The position numbers and the translations under genes were made by a program. Shown here piece by piece: positions 8,841-17,874 of a stretch of DNA of 64,000 nucleotides (positions are counted from its first letter, which is position 1; each line of letters starts with the position of its first letter). This DNA is from Pontibacter akesuensis (GTDB lineage Bacteria > Bacteroidota > Bacteroidia > Cytophagales > Hymenobacteraceae), in assembly GCF_001611675.1 (NCBI RefSeq), contig NZ_CP014766.1:1178001-1242000 (forward strand). Reading direction: 5' to 3'. Under the pieces are notes generated by a model. That model was not told where the DNA came from. It saw nothing but the letters and a program-made list of their open reading frames with translations, and ran no database searches.

Positions 8841-8858
8841 TTGGGGTGAGATAAAACG

Positions 8859-10265
8859 TTATTCTACCAAACTGTTCAGGTATACTTCCAGGTAAGTATA
8901 GGCTGTGCCTTTTTTGTAGTAGCTGCCATCCTTTGGTTCGTTTGGGTTGAGGCCGTTCTGGTTTTCCCAGGTATCTGGAATACCGTCTTTGTCCGCATCT
9001 GCCGGAGCCGTTTCTGATCTTAACTCAGGCCAACCGCCCACATCTTCCTGCGAGTCGATGAGGCCGTTGCCGTTCTTGCCGTTTGCTCCGGTGCCTGCCC
9101 GTACATCGGCAATTACCCGCTGGTCTACCGCATCGCGGTGCAGGCTGGCTCCTACTTTATTTAAAAGTTCTTCATAAGCGGCAGTAGCAGTTTGCTCAGG
9201 TATAGCCACGACATTGAAAGGCTGCGCTGCCTTAACTTCTGCAATCGGTGCTCCCTGCACCCCACCATTCCAGTTATCAGCCGAAACGGCCGCATTGCCT
9301 GCCACCAAATTGCCGGAAACGTAAAATTTGCCGTAGCCAAACTCATCGCTTATACTTGGGTTCACTATTCTGCTGCTCTTGGAGGAGGAGGTAGCAGGGC
9401 CCGCTTTGTAGTAGTTGTTCACCATGTTGTGGTTTCCCTCTTCGCCGCCGTAGCTGCTGTTACCGCCCCAGTTGTAGACCACGTTGTTCACGTAATCAAC
9501 CACTTCTTTTGCCGGCTGCTTGTGGTAGCGTGCGCCATTAAACCGCGGCAAACGGCTGTTGTGGTGCGCCAGCAGGTTGTGGTGAAACGAAGCGCCCATG
9601 CCACCCCACATGCCGCCGTAACCGTGTGCTCCTTTCGTGTGCACCGACTCATTCAGGCTCTCCGATACCAGGCACCACTGCATGGTGAAGTTTTCGTTGT
9701 CATAAAAGGAGGCCACCTCGTCGGTAGCCCAACTGATAGAGCAATGGTCGATGATGATGTTCTTCCTGTTACGGCCTCCCAGCGCATCGCCTTCTACACC
9801 ATTGGCATCTCCCATCCGGAAGCGCATGTAACGCACGATCACATTGTCAGCATTCACTGTAACCGGGAAGTTGCGAATACAGATACCATCGCCCGGAGCG
9901 GACTGGCCTGCGATGGTGATGTCGCCGTTGCGTATGGTGAGCGAGGACTTAAGATCGATGGTGCCTGAAACGGCAAACACGATTGTTCTGGCGCCGAATG
10001 CGTTTACGGCTTCGCGCAGACTGCCGGCGCCGCTGTCATTCAAATTAGTGACGATGTATACTTTACCGCCCCGTCCACCGGTTGTAATTTTCCCAAATCC
10101 CTCTGCTCCCGGGAAAGCTATCGCCTCTCCTTCTGGCTTTGTGTCGGGGCTGATTTCGCTTACAGGCTCTGGCTGCGGTTCGGGTTCTCCTTCGCTACCT
10201 GACCCACAGGCTAGCAAGCCTGCTGCCAACAAGGTGCTAAACAGGGATATTCGGATTTTATGCAT
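8859..10265 (-). CDS. Pectate lyase (PL1-type), lipoprotein
   Basis: A 468-aa lipoprotein (lipobox AGLLAC near residue 20, followed by a Gly/Ser/Pro/Glu-rich linker) and a beta-helix lyase domain. Diagnostic stretches are FPGAEGFGKITTGGRGG, IDHCSISWATDEVASFY and AHHNSRLPRFNGAR, equivalent to the calcium site and catalytic Arg of PL1-type enzymes. The C-terminal PADADKDGIPDTWE calcium-loop-like segment and YTYLEVYLNSLV tail match the paralogues at 7,041 and 28,035. It beta-eliminates polygalacturonate in the periplasm or on the cell surface. A LacI-type operator lies 124 bp upstream, which makes this gene the start of a regulated transcript that may continue through the genes down to 1,961. 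Confidence 0.93.
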   Translation of the reverse strand: MHKIRISLFSTLLAAGLLACGSGSEGEPEPQPEPVSEISPDTKPEGEAIAFPGAEGFGKITTGGRGGKVYIVTNLNDSGAGSLREAVNAFGARTIVFAVSGTIDLKSSLTIRNGDITIAGQSAPGDGICIRNFPVTVNADNVIVRYMRFRMGDANGVEGDALGGRNRKNIIIDHCSISWATDEVASFYDNENFTMQWCLVSESLNESVHTKGAHGYGGMWGGMGASFHHNLLAHHNSRLPRFNGARYHKQPAKEVVDYVNNVVYNWGGNSSYGGEEGNHNMVNNYYKAGPATSSSKSSRIVNPSISDEFGYGKFYVSGNLVAGNAAVSADNWNGGVQGAPIAEVKAAQPFNVVAIPEQTATAAYEELLNKVGASLHRDAVDQRVIADVRAGTGANGKNGNGLIDSQEDVGGWPELRSETAPADADKDGIPDTWENQNGLNPNEPKDGSYYKKGTAYTYLEVYLNSLVE

Positions 10266-10389
10266 CTTTATTCAATCTAAAACATCAGGCAATCAATCAT
10301 TCTTTTCAAGTATAGGCAGGTAGAAAACACAACCTACATTCACCATAAAAGACGACCCTGCCTTACTCCACCTTAAGATAGCTATTTAT

Positions 10390-10405
10390 GCGCAATCGAT
10401 TGCAT
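10390..10405. promoter_or_regulatory. LacI-type operator upstream of PL1 gene
   Basis: GCGCAATCGATTGCAT contains a perfect 12-bp palindrome GCAATCGATTGC, identical in its core to the site before uxaA. It lies 124 bp upstream of the PL1 start at 10,265 and 38 bp downstream of the GH95 stop codon. It probably marks an internal promoter dividing the minus-strand pectinase block. Confidence 0.7.
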
Positions 10406-10442
10406 ACAAATAGACAGTAGTTTCGTTAAAGGCAGCGCTAGC

Positions 10443-12923
10443 TTAAAGTATGAATTTGTAAGTTTTGTCTTTTACCGTTTTCAGATCATACACTATTTTC
10501 TCCCTCACCGGCACCACATTTTCGCCTGATGTGCTCTTTACCAGAGGTTGTTTGATGTCTGCTTGCTGGTAAAAAGGGTTTGCATTAGCTCCTTCAGCAG
10601 CTTTGAGTTCTCCTTTGCCCCTTAGCTTTAGCTGCTCGGACGACCTGATTCGACAGTTACCACCTAACTTGGAGTGTACCGTCAGTGTCCTTACTTTTCC
10701 GTCTTCCCAACTCATATCAACTATAAATCCACCTCTTGCTACCAAGCCCTTTACTTCTCCTGTTTGCCAGGCATCCGGAAGAGCCGGGAGCAAATGTATG
10801 GCGCCATCATGGCTTTGCACCAGCATTTCGGCAATGCCGGAAGTACAGCCAAAGTTGCCGTCTATCTGGAAAGGCGGGTGTGCATCAAACAGGTTCGGGT
10901 AAGTGCCTCCGCCTTCTCCTTTCTCTGCATCTCCCGCAGGTGTTAGCTGGTCCTGTATGAGTTTATAGGCGCGGTTTCCGTCTAGTAGCCTTGCCCACAG
11001 GTTTACCTTCCAACCCATCGACCACCCAGTAGACTTGTCTCCTCTGTACACTAGAGAAGTTTTGGCGGCATTAAATAATTCGGGATGACTAAAAGGCGAG
11101 ATTTGGTTGCTTGGGTACAGGCCATACAAGTGCGAGACATGCCGGTGTTTGTCGTCTGGCTTGTCCCAATCCTGCATCCACTCCTGCAGTTGCCCGTGCT
11201 GCCCTACCTGCATTGGCGGCAGCCTGTCGCGCATGCTTCTTAGCGAGTCTGCAAAAGCCTTATCTGTGTTCAGTGCCTCAGATGCATGGATGATGTTGGA
11301 AAACACATCAAATACCAACTGGTTATCCATCGTGGTGCCAGCGGCAATAGATACACCGCTTTGATGCTTGTTTTCAGGTGACATGGAGGGCACCACTACC
11401 AACCATTTGTTTTCCGGCTCTTCCTGCAGCACATCTGCATAAAAAGCAGCGGCGCCCTTCAGCACCGGGTACATTTCCTGCAGAAATTTCTTATCACCGG
11501 TAAAGAGGTAGTGCTGCCAGATATGCTGCGTCAGCCATGCGCCGCCCATCGGCCAGAGGCCGTAGAAAGCACCGTCAATCGGACCAGTCATGCGCCAGAG
11601 ATCGGTATTATGGTGCATGTTCCAGCCCCGGGCGTTGTACATTTTGCGGGCACTTTCCCTGCCTGTCTCCGACAGGTCTTTGATCATGGCAAATAGCGGC
11701 TGGTGCATCTCCGGCAGGTTCGTCACCTCCGCCGGCCAATAGTTCATTTCAGTATTGATGTTGACGGTATACTTGCTGTCCCAGGGAGGGGAAATCTTAT
11801 CGTTCCAGATACCCTGCAGGTTTGCGGGCTGTGTGCCGGGCTGCGAGCTGGAGATGAGCAGGTAGCGGCCGAACTGAAAGTATAGCGCAGCCAAATGAGG
11901 GTCGTTTCCCGAAGCAAAAGCAGCCAGTCGCTTATCAGTCGGTTTTTCTACAGCATCTGTTATACCCAAATCCAGCGACACTCTGTCGAAGTATTTTCTG
12001 TAGCTTTCTATGTGCTCCTCACGCACTTTTTTATACTTGCGCTTAGTCGCAGCAGCCAATAGTTGTGCAGCCTTTTCCGCTTCGTTTCCGCTTAAATCTT
12101 TGTAGCTCTTAAAGTTGGTGGCCATCGAAACGTAAATCACCGCCTCGTCGGCACCCGTAATCTGGAGCGTGTTGTCCGTGGCAGAGACCTTTCCTCCCTT
12201 TACCTGTGGCTGGACCTGCGCCTGAAACTTTACCTTTCCTTTCTTATTGTCTACATCCCCGGAAGTACCGCTAAGAACCAGCTGGTCTTGTTTTGCCGTT
12301 ACCGCATACTTTTGGTGCGGGCTATCCATACGTAGGGTACAGGTGATGCTTTTAGGTTTATCGGCAGTTAGACGGATGATGATGACGTCATCAGGGAAAG
12401 ACGAGAACATCTCCCGCTTGTAGGTTACTCCATCCACCTTGTAGGAGACTGAGGCGATGGCCTGCTCAATATTCAAGTCGCGGTAGTAGGCTGTTGCGGC
12501 ATCGTGGCCGGGAAAAGAGATGAACAGATCGCCAACCGGCTGGTAAGGCATCCCGTAGTTGAGGTTAGCCGGCGCCTGCCGCGGTACTTTTTCCAATGCA
12601 AGCGCCTGCGCCTCCTTATGCTTGCCCTCGAAGATCAACCTGCGGATTTCAGGCAAGGCACTGTTCAGTTCTTCGTTGATATTATTCCCTGGCTCACCAG
12701 CCCAAACCGTTTCCTCATTAAGCTGCAACTTCTCCTGAGCCGGTGTTCCAAACACCATTGCCCCGATACGTCCATTACCTAGGGGCAGTGCCTCGTTCCA
12801 GTTGGCAGCAGGTTTCTCATACCACAGCTTCAAAGCTGCTTTCCCCGGTGTTTGCGCAACAGCACTAAAACTTAGAAGACAAAGTATGCTAAGCAGAAAG
12901 TTGGAAAGTCTGGTATTGATCAT
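10443..12923 (-). CDS. GH95 family alpha-L-fucosidase/alpha-L-galactosidase
   Basis: An 826-aa secreted enzyme with a signal peptide ending at FSAVAQ (residue 23). The N-terminal beta-sandwich opens with KLWYEKPAANWNEALPLGNG, followed by an (alpha/alpha)6 catalytic domain. Motifs NLQGIWNDKISPPWDSKYT, VNINTEMNYWPAE, PSMSPENKH and QIDGNFG match the GH95 active-site regions (Asn pair, Glu acid, Asp). Length fits intact family members. It should release terminal alpha-L-fucose or alpha-L-galactose from pectin side chains or attached xyloglucan by inversion. It directly follows a CE12 acetylesterase gene (68 bp). It lacks an obvious lipobox, so it is probably periplasmic. Confidence 0.93.
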   Translation of the reverse strand: MINTRLSNFLLSILCLLSFSAVAQTPGKAALKLWYEKPAANWNEALPLGNGRIGAMVFGTPAQEKLQLNEETVWAGEPGNNINEELNSALPEIRRLIFEGKHKEAQALALEKVPRQAPANLNYGMPYQPVGDLFISFPGHDAATAYYRDLNIEQAIASVSYKVDGVTYKREMFSSFPDDVIIIRLTADKPKSITCTLRMDSPHQKYAVTAKQDQLVLSGTSGDVDNKKGKVKFQAQVQPQVKGGKVSATDNTLQITGADEAVIYVSMATNFKSYKDLSGNEAEKAAQLLAAATKRKYKKVREEHIESYRKYFDRVSLDLGITDAVEKPTDKRLAAFASGNDPHLAALYFQFGRYLLISSSQPGTQPANLQGIWNDKISPPWDSKYTVNINTEMNYWPAEVTNLPEMHQPLFAMIKDLSETGRESARKMYNARGWNMHHNTDLWRMTGPIDGAFYGLWPMGGAWLTQHIWQHYLFTGDKKFLQEMYPVLKGAAAFYADVLQEEPENKWLVVVPSMSPENKHQSGVSIAAGTTMDNQLVFDVFSNIIHASEALNTDKAFADSLRSMRDRLPPMQVGQHGQLQEWMQDWDKPDDKHRHVSHLYGLYPSNQISPFSHPELFNAAKTSLVYRGDKSTGWSMGWKVNLWARLLDGNRAYKLIQDQLTPAGDAEKGEGGGTYPNLFDAHPPFQIDGNFGCTSGIAEMLVQSHDGAIHLLPALPDAWQTGEVKGLVARGGFIVDMSWEDGKVRTLTVHSKLGGNCRIRSSEQLKLRGKGELKAAEGANANPFYQQADIKQPLVKSTSGENVVPVREKIVYDLKTVKDKTYKFIL

Positions 12924-12991
12924 GTTTACTTAAGTTATACTTGCCTGCTGGCTGGACTATTACATTTGCAGGCAGTGGATGTTATGCAACT

Positions 12992-13813
12992 TTATCTCTT
13001 AGCCGAAGTCTTCGAAGGATTCAGTGCCTTCATGCCATTGAATACAAGTTGTGCCACAGCAGTTGCGCCCTCTGGCTGAAAGTGCGTGTTGTCCTCTTGT
13101 CCATCGGGATAGGCTTCATACTTGCCAGCGGGCAGATTCATGAAATAGTGGGACGTAACGTAATCTTTGCCTTTTGCGGTGAAAGCATCCATGGAAAGTT
13201 GTGTAAGGTCGATAAGGGGTGCGTTCAGCTCCTTTGCTACATCCTTCGCAGCCTGTGGATAATCGCCGTGCACATTGCCAAGCTTGCCATCTTTCCAAGG
13301 ATAGTTGCGGCTTACGGGCGTGAGAATAATAGGCAGGGCGCCTTTCTCGCGGGTTTGCTTTACGTACAGCCTTAGGTACTCCTTGTAGGCCGTCACATTG
13401 GTATAGCGTTCCGGCTTGTTCTCGGCCGCATCGTTATGCCCGAACTGCATCATCACCACATCGCCTTTCTGCAGGGCTTTGTATACTTCAGCCCAACGGC
13501 CTTCCTCGAAGAACGTGCGTGTGCTGCGGCCTCCTCTGGCTTTGTCTACCACGATCACACTGTCTGCTTTGATAATGTTTATGATCTGCGAAAGACTGTC
13601 TTTGTGCATGAACGGCTGGAATACCTGCCCCCACCCCGCAATCGGGTAACGTGTGGTCATGTAGTCCTTTTCGTCGTAGTCACCAGTGTAATCAGCCACG
13701 GTAGAATCGCCAATGAGATACACCTTAACCGGCTTCTTTTTAGATGGTGCAAAGGCTGTAAATGCAATGCACAGCGTGAAGAGTAACAGAATCGCTGTAT
13801 ACCTTTGTTTCAT
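12992..13813 (-). CDS. Rhamnogalacturonan acetylesterase (CE12, SGNH hydrolase)
   Basis: A 273-aa secreted protein (signal peptide ending near TAFAPSKKK, residue 23) with one SGNH-hydrolase domain. Block I is LIGDSTVADYTG with the nucleophilic Ser, block II is GRSTRTFFEEGRW, block III is QFGHNDAAE, and the catalytic Asp/His pair is in DNTHFQPEGA. These motifs are those of CE12 rhamnogalacturonan acetylesterases, which remove acetyl groups from the RG-I backbone so that other enzymes can cut it. A second, more divergent CE12 gene lies 200 bp upstream. Assignment to CE12 is firm; the exact acetylated position is not predictable. Confidence 0.92.
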   Translation of the reverse strand: MKQRYTAILLLFTLCIAFTAFAPSKKKPVKVYLIGDSTVADYTGDYDEKDYMTTRYPIAGWGQVFQPFMHKDSLSQIINIIKADSVIVVDKARGGRSTRTFFEEGRWAEVYKALQKGDVVMMQFGHNDAAENKPERYTNVTAYKEYLRLYVKQTREKGALPIILTPVSRNYPWKDGKLGNVHGDYPQAAKDVAKELNAPLIDLTQLSMDAFTAKGKDYVTSHYFMNLPAGKYEAYPDGQEDNTHFQPEGATAVAQLVFNGMKALNPSKTSAKR

Positions 13814-13971
13814 AGTTGGGCGTTTTAATATTAATGAATATAATTTCTAGCTGATAACACAAGCCTTCGCCTGCCTCACAACACCCAGGCTGTTCCTGCA
13901 AGTATAAATCAGCGTTGGTATGCTGATGATTTTTAACTTAGATCTCTTTAGCAGACTTGTTAATGCATGTA

Positions 13972-13993
13972 GGCACAAGCATCCGCTTACGCC
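13972..13993. repeat. REP-like palindromic repeat, copy 2
   Basis: GGCACAAGC-AT-CCGCTTACGCC is an imperfect stem-loop that corresponds, inverted, to the element at 8,503-8,524. It lies in the 202-bp gap between the two CE12 genes. Confidence 0.5.
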
Positions 13994-14015
13994 AGGGTTT
14001 TAATGGGAAGCTTGC

Positions 14016-14789
14016 CTACTCCTTCAGCAGCTTTGCCACCTCCGGCAGGTTCTTTCTCATTTCTTCTGCCACCAGGTCACTCACCCTAAAGGCTCCATAG
14101 GCAGACAAGTGCGTGTCGTCCTGACGGCCTTCCGGCAGCGACTCATACTCCCCTGGCTCCAGGTGCAGGTAAAGCGCTTTAGACCTTTCCTCGCCGTAGC
14201 GCGACACCAGTTCTCTCGTGCGTTTCTCCAGGTCCAGCAGCGGCACTTTTTGTTCTGAGGCTACTGCTCTTACAACATCTGGGTACTTGCCATGCGTATC
14301 TACCAGTTGCCCATTCTCAAACTTGCGGCGCACAATGGGTGTGGCCAGTACAGGTATGCCACCTTTGGCGCGTGTTTCGGCAATGTAGCGCTCCAGGTTT
14401 CTGCGGTAGTCTGTTTCGGGGGCGGCGTAACGTTTCGGATCTTCACTTTTCTGGTCGTTGTGCCCGAATTCGATGATCACGTAGTCGCCTTTCTTCAGCT
14501 TTTGCAGCACTTTGTCCCAACGGCCTTCGTCGCGGAAGCTTTTGGTGCTGCGGCCATTCACGGCATGATTCTCCACTTTTACGCCCTGCTGCAAGTATAG
14601 CGGAAACACCTGCCCCCACCCTTTCTCAGGATTACCTTTTGCGTAAGGCTTGTCAGCTACAGTAGAGTCGGCCACCAGAAAAATAGTGAACTCTTTTTTC
14701 TGTATATAGCTCATAAGCGGAAGTACCAGCAGCGCAAGAAGCCCTATTTTTATCGTGTTTGTTATGATTGCTTTTTTCTTATTCATCAT
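14016..14789 (-). CDS. Rhamnogalacturonan acetylesterase (CE12), second copy
   Basis: A 257-aa SGNH hydrolase with a hydrophobic N-terminal segment (residues about 12-27) that is either a signal peptide or an anchor. Catalytic blocks are LVADSTVADKPYAKGN (Ser), VNGRSTKSF, EFGHNDQK and DDTHLSAYGA (Asp/His). Block I reads ADS where its neighbour at 12,992 has GDS, a mild departure at the position before the nucleophile that is tolerated in some family members. Length and motif order fit CE12. The gene is 7 bp downstream of the PL10 gene, so the two are probably co-transcribed. The two CE12 copies differ enough to suspect different acetyl positions. Confidence 0.9.
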   Translation of the reverse strand: MMNKKKAIITNTIKIGLLALLVLPLMSYIQKKEFTIFLVADSTVADKPYAKGNPEKGWGQVFPLYLQQGVKVENHAVNGRSTKSFRDEGRWDKVLQKLKKGDYVIIEFGHNDQKSEDPKRYAAPETDYRRNLERYIAETRAKGGIPVLATPIVRRKFENGQLVDTHGKYPDVVRAVASEQKVPLLDLEKRTRELVSRYGEERSKALYLHLEPGEYESLPEGRQDDTHLSAYGAFRVSDLVAEEMRKNLPEVAKLLKE

Positions 14790-14796
14790 ACTTTAG

Positions 14797-16008
14797 TTAT
14801 TCGGTGATAGCCCATTTCTGCTTCCATACCGGGTAGTCCTCTTCTACCAACTCCTGCGGAAAGTCTATGTACCAACTGTAGCCTGCCCTTCGCTCCCGCG
14901 CTATATCCGCAAGCTTTTCATGCACGATGCCATCACGGCCTACAAACATGGGTTTGTTTGTTCCAATCTCGTAAAAGCGGGCTAAAAGTGGCGGTGCCGT
15001 TGGGTCAGGTACCACTACGCGATCACGCGCATCTTGCCTGGCAGGATCATTTATCAACTCTACCCGAATTCCGTTGATTTTCACCTGATCTAACCAGGAA
15101 ACAGCGCCATCTACAGCCTGAATCACTTCCGGACTCGGTTTTTCTAGTTCCATCAGGTACTCCACAATGCCAACACTTTCCCCGCCACTAAGCGAGATCA
15201 ATTCATAGGCACGGGCTTTTTGGGGAGCCAAGGTTATATGATCGTGCTGTGCGCACCAGGCGGTTAACTTGCCATCTACCTTTATTTGCGCTTTCAAAAT
15301 AACATCTAGTCCCTTCTCAATGGCTTTGGCTGACATTTCTGTTCGTGCAGCATCAACAAAAGTATAAGGAGCTTTTTGATGAGCCACGTCGCGGAGCAGT
15401 TGCATCACACCCATCATGGCACCATCGTTAAAGGTGATGTACTCGTAGTAGCCCTTCTTAATCGGGTAGAACTGCGGCCAGCCACCATTGCCGTACTGCG
15501 CCTCGAGCAGGTAATCCAGCCCGCGCAAAAAACTTTGTTTATACTTCTCCTGACCAGTGGCCGCATATACTTTGGCCATGTACTCCAGCTGCGTAAAAGT
15601 GGCTCTATTGTCGATAGTGGATACTCCCTCTTTTTCTGCGGGTGATTTCAGCGCCCTTTCCTCTTCTGGGGAGAGCACTTTTGCCATATCTGTGTTCTTG
15701 TCCCAACCGCCATTGTCGTGCTGGTAGATCAGGAGATTATCCGCCACGCGGACGGCTTCAGAACTGGCAAACCATTCCGTATCCCGCTCCAATAAGCCTC
15801 TACTCCACCTCACTGGTTCTACAGTTTCGGCTGGAGCGGTAGTATCAGTTCTGACAGTGATAGCAGCTGGCTTTTGCCCGATACAACCAGTAGAAGAAAC
15901 AGCACACAAGAGAAACAACGCCACCGGCATACCAGCATGCGCCAGCGAACGAGAGACACATTGTCCGAAACTTCTTTCCTTACTTTTCTTCGCACTGCTC
16001 TTATTCAT
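14797..16008 (-). CDS. Pectate lyase (PL10), lipoprotein
   Basis: A 403-aa lipoprotein: basic N-terminus, hydrophobic core, lipobox SSTGC near residue 42. The (alpha/alpha) toroid lyase domain of family PL10 shows QHDNGGWDKNTDM, GGWPQFYPIKKGYYEYITF and FNDGAMMGVMQLL, the regions holding the catalytic Arg/Asp set. It cleaves polygalacturonate by beta-elimination and complements the three beta-helix lyases with an unrelated fold. The signal peptide is preceded by an unusually long charged n-region (MNKSSAKKSKERSFG), so a start at a later Met, for example near residue 27, is possible. It lies downstream of a terminator and probably starts the PL10-CE12 transcript. Confidence 0.92.
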   Translation of the reverse strand: MNKSSAKKSKERSFGQCVSRSLAHAGMPVALFLLCAVSSTGCIGQKPAAITVRTDTTAPAETVEPVRWSRGLLERDTEWFASSEAVRVADNLLIYQHDNGGWDKNTDMAKVLSPEEERALKSPAEKEGVSTIDNRATFTQLEYMAKVYAATGQEKYKQSFLRGLDYLLEAQYGNGGWPQFYPIKKGYYEYITFNDGAMMGVMQLLRDVAHQKAPYTFVDAARTEMSAKAIEKGLDVILKAQIKVDGKLTAWCAQHDHITLAPQKARAYELISLSGGESVGIVEYLMELEKPSPEVIQAVDGAVSWLDQVKINGIRVELINDPARQDARDRVVVPDPTAPPLLARFYEIGTNKPMFVGRDGIVHEKLADIARERRAGYSWYIDFPQELVEEDYPVWKQKWAITE

Positions 16009-16063
16009 GCACTAAACTCTGAAGAGAACATCGGTCCTCACTTTATACTTAAATTAAAAATGA

Positions 16064-16094
16064 AAAGCAGTACACAGCGGCTGTGTACTGCTTT
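16064..16094 (-). terminator. Terminator after GH28 gene
   Basis: AAAGCAGTACACAG and CTGTGTACTGCTTT form a perfect 14-bp stem with a 3-nt loop, 8 nt beyond the GH28 stop codon. Read on the minus strand it is followed by a T-rich run (ATTTTTAATTTAA). It marks the end of the GH105-CE8-GH43-GH28 gene run. Confidence 0.85.
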
Positions 16095-16101
16095 CAGAGT
16101 T

Positions 16102-17862
16102 TTATTCCATGGTGAGCGCTGTGTTGCTCAGATCTTTACCTTTTGAAACCTGCTTGGAAGTGTCTTTGAAGTCTTTGCTCTCCAGTTTCACATTCTGGGT
16201 TAGCGGACCCAGCACCCGCACAATTGGCTCCTGCGTCTCTTTGTAAGTCAATCCTGTTACATCAATGTTCTTGCTGTTGTAGATGGTCAGGGCAGGTCCT
16301 TTCTCCGCGATTACTTTTACATTAATTAGTTTGATTCCATCAGCATCCACCGCCGTAATACCTTGTTTCGCCTTAAGTATGGCGTTCTCCAGCACCACGT
16401 TCTTGAGGTTCATCTCGGGCAAGCCCTGCAGCACCAGCGCCTGCTCGGCACCCGCCACACGGATGTTCTTCATGTAGATATCTTTGAAAGAAGGCGTCTC
16501 CTCTGTAACCGGAACAGGCTTCTCATCTCTGGCTTCGTCGCTGGCGCGCTGGTCTTCTTCCAGCACTGGTGAGTTACCGCCATAGAACAAGTTAAAGCTG
16601 ATGGCCTGTGTCGGGATGTCGATCATGTCGATGTCAGAAATGTAGATGTTTTCTACCACACCACCCCGGCCACGGGTGCTCTTGAAACGCAGTCCGATAT
16701 CCGTTCCCATAAAGGTACAGTTCGATACGTGCACGTTTTTCACACCACCTGACATTTCACTGCCTACCACAAAACCACCGTGGCCATGGTACACCGTGTT
16801 GTTCTTCACGATCACGTTCTCAGTGGCCATGCCCCTTCTGCGGCCGTCTTCGTTTTTGCCGGACTTGATACAGATCGCATCATCACCCACGTCGAATGTA
16901 TTGTTGTAGATCAGCGCGTTCTTGCACGACTCCAAATCCACGCCGTCGCCGTTCTGCGAGTACCACGGGTTGCGCACGTTCAGGTTGCGCAGGATCACGT
17001 TCTCGCTCATCAGCGGGTGCAGGTTCCAGGCCGGGGAGTTCTGGAAAGTTGGGCCGTCCAGCAGTACTTTGTTGCATTCGATAATGCTCACCATTACAGG
17101 GCGCAGGAAATCTCTTACGGCCTCATACTGTTCTTTTGTCTTCAGGTGTGTCGGCACGTTAAAGTTGCTACCCGGCGTGTCGCCTTTCATGGAGTTTGCA
17201 GAAGGATACCACATCTTGCCGTCTTCGGTCACAACGCCACCCGATTTTACCAGGTTTTTCCACTGCGAATCCGTCATTTTGCTTTTCTTCACCGGTCTCC
17301 AGGCATCCCCGGAACCGTCGAAAGTACCTGTGCCTGTGATGGCTATGTTCTCGGCACCTCTTGCTGAAATCGGTGATTGGCAGCGATACGTTTCCAACCC
17401 CTCGAAACTGGTTTGCACGAGCGGATAATCGTCAAAGTCTTTGCTGAAGATGACCATGGCCCCTTCTTCCGCATGCAGGTTGATGTTGCTTTTCAGCACG
17501 ATAGGACCAGTTAGCCACATACCGCGTGGTATCACCACTTTGCCGCCTCCCTTGGCAGCCGCAGCCGCAATGGCTTTTGCGAAGGCATCTGTATTCTTGG
17601 TTAGCCCGTCGCCCACTGCCCCGAAATCAGTTATACTTACACTATAATTTGGGATTGAAGGCTCCAGTACTTTCGGCATGTCAAACTCGACCCCTTCGTA
17701 AATATCAAAAGCCGCCACTGGGGTTGCCACAGTGCTTGTTGTGTTTGCAGCGGTGGCAGCCTCTGGCTGCGAAACAGGCTGGCGCTGGCAGGAAACCTGC
17801 AGCGCTCCGGCCATACCTATCATCAATAGAAATCGGTTGGCAAATATCTTTCTCGTATTCAT
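16102..17862 (-). CDS. Polygalacturonase-type glycoside hydrolase (GH28)
   Basis: A 586-aa secreted GH28 enzyme. The N-terminus has a hydrophobic segment ending in a possible lipobox (ALQVSC near residue 25), so it may be a lipoprotein. Catalytic motifs appear in order: QNGDGVDLESCKN, VGDDAICIKSGKN (Asp pair), GHGGFVVGSE and a RFKS block in place of the more usual RIK. It is about 100 residues longer than the GH28 at 3,697 because of insertions near residues 190-260 and 440-470. It probably hydrolyses galacturonan or rhamnogalacturonan oligomers in the periplasm. The gene is 12 bp downstream of the GH43 gene and is followed directly by a terminator. Confidence 0.92.
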   Translation of the reverse strand: MNTRKIFANRFLLMIGMAGALQVSCQRQPVSQPEAATAANTTSTVATPVAAFDIYEGVEFDMPKVLEPSIPNYSVSITDFGAVGDGLTKNTDAFAKAIAAAAAKGGGKVVIPRGMWLTGPIVLKSNINLHAEEGAMVIFSKDFDDYPLVQTSFEGLETYRCQSPISARGAENIAITGTGTFDGSGDAWRPVKKSKMTDSQWKNLVKSGGVVTEDGKMWYPSANSMKGDTPGSNFNVPTHLKTKEQYEAVRDFLRPVMVSIIECNKVLLDGPTFQNSPAWNLHPLMSENVILRNLNVRNPWYSQNGDGVDLESCKNALIYNNTFDVGDDAICIKSGKNEDGRRRGMATENVIVKNNTVYHGHGGFVVGSEMSGGVKNVHVSNCTFMGTDIGLRFKSTRGRGGVVENIYISDIDMIDIPTQAISFNLFYGGNSPVLEEDQRASDEARDEKPVPVTEETPSFKDIYMKNIRVAGAEQALVLQGLPEMNLKNVVLENAILKAKQGITAVDADGIKLINVKVIAEKGPALTIYNSKNIDVTGLTYKETQEPIVRVLGPLTQNVKLESKDFKDTSKQVSKGKDLSNTALTME

Positions 17863-17874
17863 ATGCTCTAATCT

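Larger units (their letters stand above)
8427..8858. other. 432-bp gene-free region with stacked inverted repeats
   Basis: No credible gene fits this gap between the two adjacent PL1 genes. It holds three structured stretches: a GGCGCAAGCG/CGCTTGTGCC hairpin at 8,503-8,524, a GC-rich inverted repeat with 18-nt arms at 8,683-8,700 and 8,740-8,757, and a CCCTCTCCT/AGGAGAGGG hairpin at 8,817-8,840. The GC-rich stretch 8,645-8,765 differs sharply from the AT-rich spacers elsewhere, which suggests an inserted repeat unit rather than ordinary spacer. Confidence 0.6.
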
